Translations under genes and position numbers: made by a program
From: Legionella parisiensis
GTDB taxonomy: Bacteria > Pseudomonadota > Gammaproteobacteria > Legionellales > Legionellaceae
Direction of reading: 5' to 3'
Assembly (NCBI RefSeq): GCF_001467945.1
Contig: NZ_LNYQ01000013.1
Coordinates: 1,835,920-1,899,919 of the forward strand
Length of the DNA stretch: 64,000 nt
Shown: positions 1-9,222 of the stretch, in pieces
How positions within the stretch are numbered: position 1 is the first letter of the stretch
Layout of the letters: every line of letters starts with the position of its first letter
Notes under the pieces: generated by a model
Told to the model about the DNA's origin: nothing
The model's input: the letters and a program-made list of their open reading frames with translations, nothing else
Databases searched by the model: none

Positions 1-272
1 CGAGTTCCAATAAATTCGTCATCAAAATAACGCTTTAATTTAGTACGCAAAGTACCACGGCTTACACCAAGAACACGTGCAGCTTTTGATTGGTTGTAAC
101 GAGTTAACTCCATAACAGTACGAAATAACGGCGCTTCAACTTCTTCAACAATTAATTGGTATAAATTTAAGTTAGAATCTTTATTGCTAACACTGGTTAA
201 ATAGCCCTTAACAGCATGAATTACTTGATGTGAAAGTGCTTCGCTGCTTTGCACCATTGTTTCTGTGCTCAT
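1..272 (-). CDS. fis: Fis-family nucleoid protein (3' end cut off)
   Basis: Factor-for-inversion-stimulation family: a small dimeric DNA-bending protein that also acts as a transcription regulator. The reverse strand opens with ATG at 272 and reads without a stop to the window edge (90 codons). The end of the visible protein carries the Fis helix-turn-helix, with the segment NQSKAARVLGVSRGTLRTKL and then KRYF. E. coli Fis is 98 residues, so only the tail is missing. The part after the HTH reads on as DDEFIGTR, slightly beyond where E. coli Fis ends. Legionella carries several Fis paralogues that repress effector genes; I cannot tell from sequence alone which one this is. The upstream gene is divergent, about 350 bp away. 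Confidence 0.93.
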   Translation of the reverse strand, partial: MSTETMVQSSEALSHQVIHAVKGYLTSVSNKDSNLNLYQLIVEEVEAPLFRTVMELTRYNQSKAARVLGVSRGTLRTKLKRYFDDEFIGT

Positions 273-622
273 TTAAGTCTCCTAGTACAAATTAATTAAA
301 TAAAATTATGCCCAGTACATGCACTCACCGAACACTATGGCCTATATAGTACCAAACATCTCAAAGAGTGTAAATATTGTTTTAATGATATTCATTTCTT
401 AAGGAAATATTAAGTCAAAAAAATTTTACCATTTTACAAGTTAAATGGACAAGGCGAATTTATTATTTAATTAATGTATTGCGGTTATTTTTTATTAAGT
501 ATAGGAAAATAATAAGAAAATTTGCATAATTTTTACTCGATTGTTCAAAGAATTACGAAATTTTATTTATTTTTAAATTATTTTTAATAAACTGCTCATA
601 ATTGAGTTAATTAACGATAAAG
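273..622. other. AT-rich divergent intergenic region between fis and the ADAL-like gene
   Basis: About 350 bp with no open frame of note, very rich in A/T runs. It must hold the fis promoter on the minus strand and the promoter of the deaminase gene on the plus strand. I see several AT-rich -10-like hexamers but no single convincing promoter or operator. Confidence 0.5.
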
Positions 623-1657
623 ATGACTAGAAAACATACCAGTGATTTACATTGCCATCTTAATGGAAGCTTGAGTTTGTCGTTTCTGGAAAAAACAGCA
701 AAAATAAATAACTGTATTGAAATATATGAAGAATTAATTCGAGTACGTACAAAATATCTCCAAAAAACAACACAACAACCAGAAAGTGGTTATTCCAAAG
801 AGTTAATTGCGATTATTTGGAAACAGTTTAGCTTGGTGCACAAGATTATTCAGAATCTAATTGATATATCTGATGGCGTAGTCGATGTAGTAGAAAGTTC
901 AAAAGCTAAGTACCTTGAAATCAGAACAACGCCAAAAGAAATGGCAAATGAAACGCGTGATAAATATATAGACTCATTTGTATTCGGTCTAATCCAAGCA
1001 AATCAACAAATAACGGACAAGAAAGCTGTTGGATTATTGAGCCTGGACAGAACACTGCACCATCTAGAAGATGCGAATTACTTTATCAATCGCATATTAA
1101 CAAGTCCAGATAAGGTTTTAGTCGGTTTGGATATTTCGGGAAACCCTGTAGCCAACAGAACTCTCGCAGGAAATGAGCTAGCAAAGGTAATTCAACTCGC
1201 TTTAAATAAAGGCGTGGCTGTTGCGATTCATGCTGGCGAATCCAACACTCCTCAGGAACGGCAAGATACTGATGCAGTCTTAACAGCATTAGAAGAATGG
1301 AAATCACAACACCCCTATAAGAACAAAAATCCATTGCATGGCAAAGTGCGGTTGGGTCATTGTATTTATCTAACCCCGCAACAAAAAGATCGCATTAACA
1401 AACTTGGCATTCCTATAGAGGTATGTCCCAGCTGCCACAGCAAATTGAATTGGCATCTTGAAACAGAGCCTCACCCCATTACGACAATTTATCAGGATCT
1501 CAGCGATCCCGTCGTCTTAGGTACAGATGATGAATTAATTTTCGGTGCTTCAGCCAAAGCTGAATTAAATAAATTTTTAGGCTTTTTTTCAAATAAGCAG
1601 CAATTAAGCAGAAAACAAATTAAAGAGCATCAATCAAGCTTCCGTTTTTCTTTGTAA
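623..1657 (+). CDS. adenosine deaminase-like (ADAL / N6-methyl-AMP deaminase type) amidohydrolase
   Basis: Metal-dependent purine deaminase of the adenosine/AMP deaminase superfamily, 344 residues, cytosolic. Visible metal and catalytic residues are H10 and H12 in LHCHLNGS, H203 and E206 in HAGES, H246 in LGHCIYL, and D302-D303 in GTDDE. Two stretches, LNGSLS after the first histidines and KYLEIRTTP with VGLDISGNP in the middle, match the eukaryotic ADAL subfamily (which deaminates N6-methyl-AMP) better than classical Add. The assignment to ADAL is from memory of the family, so substrate is an inference. The usual CPTSN stretch reads CPSCHS here. The ribosome site is weak. It is transcribed alone; a palindromic repeat follows it. 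Confidence 0.82.
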   Translation: MTRKHTSDLHCHLNGSLSLSFLEKTAKINNCIEIYEELIRVRTKYLQKTTQQPESGYSKELIAIIWKQFSLVHKIIQNLIDISDGVVDVVESSKAKYLEIRTTPKEMANETRDKYIDSFVFGLIQANQQITDKKAVGLLSLDRTLHHLEDANYFINRILTSPDKVLVGLDISGNPVANRTLAGNELAKVIQLALNKGVAVAIHAGESNTPQERQDTDAVLTALEEWKSQHPYKNKNPLHGKVRLGHCIYLTPQQKDRINKLGIPIEVCPSCHSKLNWHLETEPHPITTIYQDLSDPVVLGTDDELIFGASAKAELNKFLGFFSNKQQLSRKQIKEHQSSFRFSL

Positions 1658-1680
1658 TATAAGTAATTTTTATTCGTGAC

Positions 1681-1740
1681 TACCCGGAATGCTTAAAACT
1701 AAGGAATCCCGGGTTGCGCTTCGCTTCATCCAGGGTACAT
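1681..1740. repeat. palindromic intergenic repeat (CCTGGG/CTTCGCTTC family)
   Basis: The right half (CCCGGGTTGCGCTTCGCTTC then ATCCAGGGTAC) is nearly the same as the right half of the repeat at 42127-42206, with a few substitutions. The left half (TACCCGG) is only partly preserved. It lies between two convergent genes, where such repeats may also end transcription. Confidence 0.7.
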
Positions 1741-1745
1741 AGCTC

Positions 1746-2111
1746 CTAATCCACAGTGAAACTTTCCCCACATCCACATTGACCTGTTTGGTTAGGGTTA
1801 TTGAAAACAAATTTATAATTTAATCCCTGCTTTACATAATCAACACTCATATTTTTCAGAAAAGGATAACTGGACTTATCAATACATGCGCTATAGTTTT
1901 CATTCAAAGCAAGAACCAAATCGCCTTCATCAGGAGCTCGTACATAATCAACGATATAAGATAAACCGGAGCAACCTGTTTTCTTTACCGATAAACGAAT
2001 GCCAGTATATTCAGAATTTTTTTGCAAATAAGACACCAAGTGCTTTACTGCAGCTTCAGTAAAACTGATTTCGGGCGCGGTCCTTTCAACATGATGCATT
2101 ATTACACTCAT
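1746..2111 (-). CDS. iscA: A-type iron-sulfur carrier protein (IscA/HesB family)
   Basis: A-type carrier that takes Fe-S clusters or iron to apo-enzymes. It is 121 residues, slightly longer than E. coli IscA (107). The three family cysteines are present: C47 in TGCSGL, and C112 and C114 in QCGCGES near the C-terminus. It is the last gene of trmJ-iscS-iscU-like-iscA; only two bases separate it from the gene before. A GAGAGG ribosome site sits just upstream of the ATG. Four residues later there is a second Met (M5) that could also be used. The neighbouring scaffold has lost its cysteines while this carrier has kept its own, so this protein may do more of the cluster handling at this locus (inference). 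Confidence 0.9.
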   Translation of the reverse strand: MSVIMHHVERTAPEISFTEAAVKHLVSYLQKNSEYTGIRLSVKKTGCSGLSYIVDYVRAPDEGDLVLALNENYSACIDKSSYPFLKNMSVDYVKQGLNYKFVFNNPNQTGQCGCGESFTVD

Positions 2112-2113
2112 TA

Positions 2114-2500
2114 TTACCTCTCGATTCGATTTGTCTTCTTCATTAAAAGCAATGCTTCTTTATAAACATCAATAATCCTTAATGCTATAGGATATTGAGC
2201 AACAGGAATATCTAATTCTTTAATGACTAGCTGATAATCAATTTTTGGTACGGCACCTATAGGCTGCCTTTCAAGCTGCCTGCATAACCATTCCAGACTA
2301 GCAATAACATAAGGGTTACCATTGGTTTTAAAACAGGATCGAACAATTGTACCCTCTGAATTACACTGCATATAGAGTTCAATCGCTCCCTGACCTTTTT
2401 GGTTGTTTTTAACAACTACAGCAAATTGATCATTTAAATTGATAACCCCTACATGCCTGGGTGAAAAAAAACAGTCCTGTACAATTCTATTATACATCAT
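2114..2500 (-). CDS. IscU-like protein lacking all cluster-ligand cysteines
   Basis: 128 residues that align along the whole length with the Fe-S scaffold IscU: FSPRHVG for [19 protein letters not shown] for FKTYGCGSAIAS, and [20 protein letters not shown] for the segment holding the third cysteine. The three IscU ligands (C37, C63, C106 in E. coli) are all replaced: the first falls in KGQGAIEL, the second is N62, the third P104. The ACGD aspartate and the LPPVK chaperone-binding site are also gone. Cysteines at 10, 46, 56 and 72 are at other places. The frame is intact and its ATG overlaps the iscS stop, so it is probably translated with iscS. It cannot be a standard scaffold. It may modulate IscS or bind another partner (inference). 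Confidence 0.8.
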   Translation of the reverse strand: MMYNRIVQDCFFSPRHVGVINLNDQFAVVVKNNQKGQGAIELYMQCNSEGTIVRSCFKTNGNPYVIASLEWLCRQLERQPIGAVPKIDYQLVIKELDIPVAQYPIALRIIDVYKEALLLMKKTNRIER

Positions 2501-3669
2501 GATGGTGATATTTCATGCAATCGCGTTATTTGTGTACAAATAACTTTAATCGCGTATTCAACTTCATCTTCCTTAGTAAAACGCCCTAGAGATAATCTAA
2601 TGCTACTTTGTGCCAAATCATCACTTAATCCTAAAGCCCTCAATACATAAGAAGGTTGGATACTGGCAGAACTACAAGCTGAAGTTGTAGATACAGCTAA
2701 CTCATTCAATGCTAACAGCAAAGAATCCCCATCTAAACCGGTAAAACTTATATTAAGGTTGCCCGCAACTCGCTTTTGTTCATCTCCATTGAGCTGGATG
2801 CCAGGCAAATGTTTAATACCATTCCATAAACGCTGACGATAGCTTAAAAGACGGGCTTGCTCCTCTTCTCGTAAACTCTCAGCTAATGCAAATGCTTCTC
2901 CCATACCTACAATTTGGTGCGTGGCCAAAGTTCCTGAACGTAAACCACCCTCATGTCCACCACCAAAACTTTGTGGCTGGAGACGAATCCGTGGTTTGTG
3001 CCGGACATAAAGCGCACCTACACCTTTTGGGCCATAATTTTTATGTGCTGATAGCGCCATTAAATCCACAGAAAGATGCTCAAGGTCAATAGGAATTTTT
3101 CCAGCACTTTGTGCTGCATCAACATGAAAAAGAATTCCTTTATGACGTAATAGAGCACCAATAGACTCAATGTCTTGTACTACACCGATTTCATTATTCA
3201 CATGCATTATGGACACCAAAATGGTATCTGGTTTCAACGCTTGAGCAAGTTTTTCGAGGTCAAGCAATCCATTGGATTCAGGATCTATATAGGTTACTTC
3301 GAATCCATCTTTTTCTAAACGGTCAAAACTATCGAGTACAGCCTTATGTTCCGTACTCATCGTAATCAAATGCTTTCCTTTATTCTTATAAAAATGGGCT
3401 GCGCCGATTATCGCCAAATTATTCGACTCTGTAGCCCCAGAAGTAAATACGATATCTTGAATGGAAGCATGGACTGAATCTGCCACCTGTAAACGCGCAT
3501 GCTCAACAGCAAGAGCTGCAACGCGACCATATTCATGGCTTACTGAAGAAGGATTACCATAGTCCCCATCTGGACCTAAATAATGGATCATGCGCTCTAC
3601 TACACGCGGATCAGTTGGTGTTGTTGCCATATAATCAAAATAGATAGGTATTTTAATTATTTCGTTCAC
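2497..3669 (-). CDS. iscS: cysteine desulfurase (IscS/NifS class I)
   Basis: PLP enzyme that turns cysteine into alanine and a persulfide used for Fe-S clusters and tRNA thiolation. Visible: H108 in TEHKA, PLP lysine K210 in [10 protein letters not shown], and the mobile-loop cysteine C332 in TSACSSAS. At 390 residues it is about 14 shorter than E. coli IscS and lacks the SPLWEMYKEG-type C-terminal tail, which in E. coli contacts IscU. This fits the altered IscU-like protein next door. Start is GTG at 3669, overlapping the trmJ stop by four bases, with a GGGGCGGGA purine stretch ahead. The conserved gammaproteobacterial order suhB / trmJ-iscR-iscS is kept except that iscR is missing. Confidence 0.93.
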   Translation of the reverse strand: MNEIIKIPIYFDYMATTPTDPRVVERMIHYLGPDGDYGNPSSVSHEYGRVAALAVEHARLQVADSVHASIQDIVFTSGATESNNLAIIGAAHFYKNKGKHLITMSTEHKAVLDSFDRLEKDGFEVTYIDPESNGLLDLEKLAQALKPDTILVSIMHVNNEIGVVQDIESIGALLRHKGILFHVDAAQSAGKIPIDLEHLSVDLMALSAHKNYGPKGVGALYVRHKPRIRLQPQSFGGGHEGGLRSGTLATHQIVGMGEAFALAESLREEEQARLLSYRQRLWNGIKHLPGIQLNGDEQKRVAGNLNISFTGLDGDSLLLALNELAVSTTSACSSASIQPSYVLRALGLSDDLAQSSIRLSLGRFTKEDEVEYAIKVICTQITRLHEISPS

Positions 3670-4409
3670 TCCCGCCCCTTTTTACTTGCCCATTCCAGCG
3701 ATTTTTGTACTTGACTCAACATCCCTCTTAACAGATTAACTTCCATTTTCTCCAAATTCACCCGATTAAATAACCGACGCACACGCTGCATTAAACGTCT
3801 TGGATTTGACGCTTTTAAAAATTGAATCTCAATAAATACTTCTCTCAAATGCTCATAAAATTGCTCAATTTCATTAGCAGCAGCATATTCATCCTGACGT
3901 AACGCCACCTCAGCCTGAGGCGCTAATAGCTTCATGCGCAATTCATAAGCAATAATCTGTACCGCCTGTGCCAGATTAAGTGAAGCATATTCAGGATTAC
4001 TTGGAATATGAATATGATAATGACATTTTAGCAGTTCTTCGTTAGTCAGGCCTGCGTGCTCCCTCCCAAAAACAATTGCAACTTGGGTGTTTTCTGATTG
4101 TTGGCTTACCAAGTCCGCGCATGATGCGGGAAGCAAGCCTGGTAAAGAAAGTCCTCTAGGTCTTGCGCTGGTGCCCAAAACAAGTTGGCAGCCAGACAAA
4201 GCTTCATCTAATGTTTCAGTAACTACAGCTCTTTCTAAAAGATCATCGGCACCTGCAGCCATTTCTTTTGCTTTATAGTCCGGAAAAGATTTAGGTTTTA
4301 CCAAATACAGTGAGTTTAACCCCATAGTTTTCATCGCTCTAGCTGTTGAGCCGATATTACCTGGGTGAGATGTTGCTACTAGAATAATACGGATTGAGCT
4401 TAACTTCAT
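3666..4409 (-). CDS. trmJ: tRNA (cytidine/uridine-32-2'-O)-methyltransferase
   Basis: SPOUT-class, SAM-dependent methylase that modifies position 32 of several tRNAs. It has 247 residues, the usual length. N-terminal [17 protein letters not shown] (14-30) is the family signature. [13 protein letters not shown] and [17 protein letters not shown] form the knotted SAM site. The C-terminal part is helical. It is the first gene of the minus-strand isc cluster and is divergent from suhB, as in E. coli. It overlaps iscS by four bases, so the two are translationally coupled. Confidence 0.93.
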   Translation of the reverse strand: MKLSSIRIILVATSHPGNIGSTARAMKTMGLNSLYLVKPKSFPDYKAKEMAAGADDLLERAVVTETLDEALSGCQLVLGTSARPRGLSLPGLLPASCADLVSQQSENTQVAIVFGREHAGLTNEELLKCHYHIHIPSNPEYASLNLAQAVQIIAYELRMKLLAPQAEVALRQDEYAAANEIEQFYEHLREVFIEIQFLKASNPRRLMQRVRRLFNRVNLEKMEVNLLRGMLSQVQKSLEWASKKGRE

Positions 4410-4512
4410 AATAACTTTTATTAATGCATTGAAATGACTACATCATATCATTAAACACCCTTTTTGACGATTTTTGCTTTTTTCATATTTAACTCTATTT
4501 GCACAAAAAAAA

Positions 4513-4518
4513 TATGAT
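4513..4518 (+). promoter_or_regulatory. possible -10 element for suhB
   Basis: TATGAT in the 144-bp trmJ/suhB divergent region, about 36 bases before the suhB ATG. No good -35 lies at the expected distance. The call rests on position and similarity to TATAAT only. Confidence 0.25.
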
Positions 4519-4553
4519 AGAATCATCGGTTTTGTAGATTAAAGAGTATATTC

Positions 4554-5342
4554 ATGGAACCACTTTTAAATATAGCAATTAACGCAGCACGACAAGCCGG
4601 TGAAATTATAATTCGACATATGGAGCAAGTGGATCGTCTCAAAATTACCGCTAAAAATAACCATGAATATTTTAGCGAAGTAGACATCAAGGCCGAACAA
4701 GCCATTATTCATACGATTCATAAAGCATATCCGGAACATGGGATCCTCGCAGAAGAAAGTGGTGTCCAAGAGGGAGATGGCGAATCCATCTGGATTATTG
4801 ATCCATTAGATGGAACATCCAATTACTTGCATGGATTTCCTTTCTTTTCAGTCTCTATAGCGGTAAAAGTCAAAGGAAGGATCGAACATGGAGTTATTTA
4901 TGACCCGTTGCGACATGAATGTTTTGCTGCAAGCCGAGGACGCGGAGCTCGATTAAATGATCGAAGAATACGCGTTTCCAAGCAAACTCAACTTGTAGCT
5001 TCACTTTTAGGAACTGGTTTCCCATCACGCGACATCAACGTAGCACAAAGATATTTACCAACTTTTGAAGCATTATTTGGTAAATGTGCCGGGGTCAGAA
5101 GAACTGGATCTGCGGCACTTGATTTGGCTTATGTAGCCAGTGGTCGTCTGGATGGATTTTGGGAGTTCGGCTTACGTCCATGGGATATAGCAGCAGGTTC
5201 CTTATTAATTCGCGAAGCAGGTGGATTAATTAGCGATTTACAAGGCGGCGATGATTTTCTCAAACACGGGGACATTGTTGCTGGAACACCTAAAGTGTTT
5301 AAATCATTATTACAAACTATTTCTCCTGTTTTGAATAAGTAA
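4554..5342 (+). CDS. suhB: inositol-1-monophosphatase (SuhB)
   Basis: Mg-dependent phosphatase of the inositol monophosphatase family. In E. coli SuhB also binds the NusA/antitermination complex on rRNA operons. It has 262 residues. Metal ligands are visible: E67/E68 in AEESG, D83 and D86 in WIIDPLDGTSN, and D211 in LRPWDIAAG. The start has AAAGAG seven bases upstream. The gene is divergent from trmJ, matching the conserved suhB-trmJ-isc order. A strong hairpin follows. Confidence 0.94.
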   Translation: MEPLLNIAINAARQAGEIIIRHMEQVDRLKITAKNNHEYFSEVDIKAEQAIIHTIHKAYPEHGILAEESGVQEGDGESIWIIDPLDGTSNYLHGFPFFSVSIAVKVKGRIEHGVIYDPLRHECFAASRGRGARLNDRRIRVSKQTQLVASLLGTGFPSRDINVAQRYLPTFEALFGKCAGVRRTGSAALDLAYVASGRLDGFWEFGLRPWDIAAGSLLIREAGGLISDLQGGDDFLKHGDIVAGTPKVFKSLLQTISPVLNK

Positions 5343-5352
5343 GATCATAGCA

Positions 5353-5390
5353 GGGTGCGGCAGAACCACGTTGATTCTGCTGCTTCACCC
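5353..5390. terminator. bidirectional hairpin terminator between suhB and the SppA-like gene
   Basis: GGGTG-CGGCAGAA / TTCTGCTG-CTT-CACCC forms a 13-bp interrupted stem in the 74-bp gap between two convergent genes. There is no long T-run, so termination strength is uncertain. Confidence 0.6.
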
Positions 5391-5416
5391 AGTGCTACAA
5401 ATCATCAACTACCATT

Positions 5417-6370
5417 TTATTTAAATCCCTGCTTTACTCCAAAACTTAAAGGAAGTTCATCTGCCAAGGCAGTCCCAAGATTCTTGCTCACTCGATCGAA
5501 AAGATTTTGTTTATGGGTATAATCAATCACATCAGGAACCTTAATTACTTCACGAGATAACTGTCCGCTGCTCGCAAAACCATCAATTAATCCTATTTTC
5601 AAGGCTTGCTCACCCGTCCAAAAAAGCCCAGAGAAGGTATCATCATCAATGTGTAAACGGCTTCCCCGCCCCTCTTTAACTCTATTGATAAATTGTTGAT
5701 GAACCTGATCAAGCATTACTTGTAGTTTTTGCTTTGCAAAATCAGTTTCGGGAGAAAAAGGATCTAAAAATGACTTATTTACACCCGATGTTTGTAATCT
5801 TCTTGTAACACCAACCTTATTGATGAGATCAACAAAACCAAAACCATTATACAAAACACCTATAGAACCAACCATACTTGCCGGGCTAGCATAAATAGTA
5901 TCTGTAGCGACAGCAACATAATAAGCTGCAGAAGCACATGCATCCACACACACCGAATAAATTTTTATATCCGGATATTTTTTCTGATAAAACTTGATCA
6001 TGTTATACATGTATTCAGCCTGAACTGGACTACCACCAGGGCTATTGATACGAATAATTACCGCTTTTAACCCAGAGTTTTTATAAGCAGCATCCAACCC
6101 CTTGGCAAAATCATCTGCATTAGCTTTAGTTTCGGACATCTCACCTGTAATATCTACTATACCTACGTGTGCCTTGATATTAGTTCCTATATCTTCATTG
6201 GTACCCTTTGACACGTAATAAACGATATAAGCAATGATAAGCAAATAAATAACACGCATAAACCATTTCCATCTGCGCTTCCTTTTTGCCTCTTTCATGT
6301 AATCAATAATGATTTGATTTAGCAAGGCTTGAGAATCTGAAGTAGGATTAGAAGTATGGTCATTTGTCAT
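5417..6370 (-). CDS. sppA: signal peptide peptidase, SppA/S49 family (single-unit type)
   Basis: Membrane-anchored serine protease that degrades cleaved signal peptides. It has 317 residues from the ATG at 6370; a TTG six bases upstream would add two. After a basic cytoplasmic stretch (KRKRRWKW) there is one membrane helix at about 38-55, then one S49 domain. The catalytic serine is in DACASAAYY (S147) and the lysine in SGVNKSFLDPF (K199). E. coli SppA has two such domains; this is the short form found in many bacteria. It is a single gene, divergent from clpB with about 90 bp between. Confidence 0.88.
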   Translation of the reverse strand: MTNDHTSNPTSDSQALLNQIIIDYMKEAKRKRRWKWFMRVIYLLIIAYIVYYVSKGTNEDIGTNIKAHVGIVDITGEMSETKANADDFAKGLDAAYKNSGLKAVIIRINSPGGSPVQAEYMYNMIKFYQKKYPDIKIYSVCVDACASAAYYVAVATDTIYASPASMVGSIGVLYNGFGFVDLINKVGVTRRLQTSGVNKSFLDPFSPETDFAKQKLQVMLDQVHQQFINRVKEGRGSRLHIDDDTFSGLFWTGEQALKIGLIDGFASSGQLSREVIKVPDVIDYTHKQNLFDRVSKNLGTALADELPLSFGVKQGFK

Positions 6371-6461
6371 AATCAATCACTTGAAATAATTAAATTAGCC
6401 CACATTTTACGGTAGATGCAAGAAAATTAATACCCATTAACCATTAGAAGGTTATAACATC

Positions 6462-9038
6462 ATGAGAATGGATAAACTAACATCAAAATTTCAAATAGCT
6501 CTAGCAGATGCTCAATCTCTCGCTTTAGGAAGAGATAACGGCTTTATCGAACCCGAACACTTAATGAAGGCGCTTCTTGATCAACAAGGAGGCACTTGCA
6601 GGCCTCTGCTCAGTAAAGCTGGTGTTAATATCCCTCTTTTAAGAACCCTTTTAGATCAGGCACTAGATAAACTTCCTAAAGTTGCTGGAATAGGAGGTGA
6701 TATCCATATTTCAAACGGATTAAATCGACTATTAAATCTTACTGATAAACTGGCTCAACAAAAGAAAGATAATTTTATTTCCAGCGAGCTTTTTGTTTTA
6801 GCAGCAATAAGTGAGGAAGGTAGTCTTTCGCGCATACTCAAACAGGCGGGCGGTGAAGCTAAAGCAATAGAAAACGCAATTAATGAGTTGCGCGGTGGAG
6901 AAACGGTTAATGACCCTAATGCCGAGGAACAACGTCAAGCTCTTGAGAAATATACTCTTGACCTCACCGACCGTGCAGAGCAAGGAAAATTAGACCCCGT
7001 AATTGGACGCGATGATGAAATTCGCAGAACCATTCAAGTATTGCAACGGCGTACAAAAAATAATCCTGTTTTAATTGGGGAGCCTGGCGTCGGTAAAACT
7101 GCAATTGTTGAAGGACTGGCACAACGTATTATTAATGGTGAGGTTCCTGAAGGTCTAAAAAATAAACGCTTGCTTTCATTGGATATGGGGGCATTGATTG
7201 CTGGAGCCAAATTTCGCGGCGAATTCGAAGAGCGACTAAAAGCGGTTCTTAACGACCTTGCAAAACAAGAGGGTCAAATTATTCTCTTTATAGATGAGCT
7301 CCATACTATGGTTGGTGCTGGAAAGGCAGAAGGAGCAATGGATGCAGGAAACATGCTGAAACCCGCTTTAGCGCGCGGTGAACTCCATTGCATCGGTGCA
7401 ACCACTCTTGATGAGTACCGACAATACATCGAAAAAGATGCTGCTTTGGAGCGACGCTTCCAGAAAGTTCTGGTTGATGAGCCTAATGTTGAAGATACAA
7501 TTGCTATTCTTCGTGGTTTAAAAGAGCGTTATGAAGTACATCATGGCGTTGAAATAACTGACCCAGCTATAGTTGCAGCGGCTACTTTATCGCACCGATA
7601 CATTTCGGACAGGCAGCTTCCCGATAAGGCGATTGATTTAATCGATGAAGCAGGAAGTCTGATTCGCATGGAAATTGATTCTAAACCTGAAAGCATGGAT
7701 AAGTTGGAGCGACGATTGATTCAATTAAAAATCGAACGTGAGGCACTCAAAAAAGAACACGATGACGCATCTAAAAAACGACTTGAAGACTTACAACATA
7801 CAATTGACGAGCTAGAACATAACTACTCTGATTTGGAAGAGATTTGGAAATCAGAAAAAGCAATGATGCAGGGAGCAACTCAAATTAAAGAAGCCCTTGA
7901 ACAAGCAAAGCTTGAAATGGAAACCGCACGCCGAGCTGGGGATTTAAGTAGAATGTCTGAATTACAATATGGACGTATTCCAGAACTTGAAAAACGTTTG
8001 GCACAAGTGGCTGAAGCAGAATCACATGAAAACAAATTAGTCCGTAATAAAGTGACAGAAGATGAGGTGGCAGAAGTTGTTTCCAAATGGACAGGTATAC
8101 CTGTGGCTAAGATGATGGAAGGTGAAAAAGAAAAATTACTAAGGATGGAAGAAGTGCTGCATCATCGCCTCATAGGTCAAAATGAAGCAATAGATGCGGT
8201 ATCCAATGCCATTCGTCGCTCACGTGCCGGATTATCCGATCCGAATCGTCCTATTGGATCATTCTTATTCCTTGGTCCTACTGGAGTGGGTAAAACGGAA
8301 TTATGTAAGGCTCTGGCTTTATTTCTTTTTGATACCGAAGATGCGATGGTGCGCATCGACATGTCCGAATTTATGGAAAAGCATTCTGTTGCTCGTCTGA
8401 TTGGTGCACCACCTGGATATGTTGGTTATGAGGAAGGAGGCTATTTAACGGAGGCAGTTCGACGTAGGCCTTATTCAGTTATTTTACTTGATGAAGTAGA
8501 AAAAGCGCATACTGATGTGTTCAATATACTCTTGCAAGTGATGGATGATGGACGCTTGACTGATGGCCAAGGACGTACCGTTGACTTTCGTAATACCATT
8601 ATTGTCATGACCTCAAACCTGGGCTCCAATCTGATTCAGGAAATGGGAAATAAATTTAAATACGAACAAATTAAGGATGCAGTGATGGAAATGGTACGCC
8701 AGCACTTCCGCCCTGAGTTCATTAACCGCATTGATGATACCGTAGTTTTCCATTCTCTTGCTAAAGATCAAATTGCGAAAATCGCTGCAATTCAAATTGG
8801 TTATTTGCAAAAACGTCTGAAACAACAAGATATCCATCTTGATGTAACTCAGGAAGCATTATCGCACTTAGCAGAAGCAGGATTCGATCCAGTATATGGA
8901 GCAAGGCCTTTGAAGCGGACCATTCAACAACAATTGGAAAATCCTCTAGCTCAGGATATATTGACCGGGAAATTCAAGTCAGGTGATACCATTAAAGTTA
9001 CTTACAAAGACGGTGGGATGACGTTCTCAAAGCACTAA
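6462..9038 (+). CDS. clpB: ClpB disaggregase
   Basis: Hsp100 AAA+ chaperone that, with DnaK, pulls apart protein aggregates. At 858 residues it is full length (E. coli 857). Visible parts: an N-terminal Clp repeat domain beginning [16 protein letters not shown]; a first AAA module with GEPGVGKT near 206; a coiled-coil middle domain (about 410-525) rich in Glu/Lys; and a second AAA module with GPTGVGKT near 606 and ending in a C-terminal D2-small domain. AGAAGG lies just upstream of the ATG. An internal Met after the N-domain could give the short form seen in E. coli. I saw no clear sigma-32 promoter in the short upstream gap. Confidence 0.97.
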   Translation: MRMDKLTSKFQIALADAQSLALGRDNGFIEPEHLMKALLDQQGGTCRPLLSKAGVNIPLLRTLLDQALDKLPKVAGIGGDIHISNGLNRLLNLTDKLAQQKKDNFISSELFVLAAISEEGSLSRILKQAGGEAKAIENAINELRGGETVNDPNAEEQRQALEKYTLDLTDRAEQGKLDPVIGRDDEIRRTIQVLQRRTKNNPVLIGEPGVGKTAIVEGLAQRIINGEVPEGLKNKRLLSLDMGALIAGAKFRGEFEERLKAVLNDLAKQEGQIILFIDELHTMVGAGKAEGAMDAGNMLKPALARGELHCIGATTLDEYRQYIEKDAALERRFQKVLVDEPNVEDTIAILRGLKERYEVHHGVEITDPAIVAAATLSHRYISDRQLPDKAIDLIDEAGSLIRMEIDSKPESMDKLERRLIQLKIEREALKKEHDDASKKRLEDLQHTIDELEHNYSDLEEIWKSEKAMMQGATQIKEALEQAKLEMETARRAGDLSRMSELQYGRIPELEKRLAQVAEAESHENKLVRNKVTEDEVAEVVSKWTGIPVAKMMEGEKEKLLRMEEVLHHRLIGQNEAIDAVSNAIRRSRAGLSDPNRPIGSFLFLGPTGVGKTELCKALALFLFDTEDAMVRIDMSEFMEKHSVARLIGAPPGYVGYEEGGYLTEAVRRRPYSVILLDEVEKAHTDVFNILLQVMDDGRLTDGQGRTVDFRNTIIVMTSNLGSNLIQEMGNKFKYEQIKDAVMEMVRQHFRPEFINRIDDTVVFHSLAKDQIAKIAAIQIGYLQKRLKQQDIHLDVTQEALSHLAEAGFDPVYGARPLKRTIQQQLENPLAQDILTGKFKSGDTIKVTYKDGGMTFSKH

Positions 9039-9222
9039 TAGAAATGGAAAACGGATGCCGGTTGATGGTTTTGCAACTAATTTAGTATCGAGCTTGGCGG
9101 TGAAAGCCGCCATGCACTTATTAAGCATGCACCTAAAAGCTATATACAATTATGGGCGCCTCAGTAAAATTCGATTTTAAACTATACTTACTTCTATCAC
9201 TTATCATATTTAAGAATGTATA

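Noticed and set aside
4087-4278. Plus-strand frame inside trmJ
   Set aside because: Antisense to the well-supported TrmJ; low-complexity composition.
6377-6461. Heat-shock (sigma-32) promoter before clpB
   Set aside because: No CTTGAA-like/CCCCAT-like pair at suitable spacing in the short gap.
9096-9111. GGCGG...CCGCC hairpin after clpB as a terminator
   Set aside because: Only a 5-bp stem with no T-run; may be chance.
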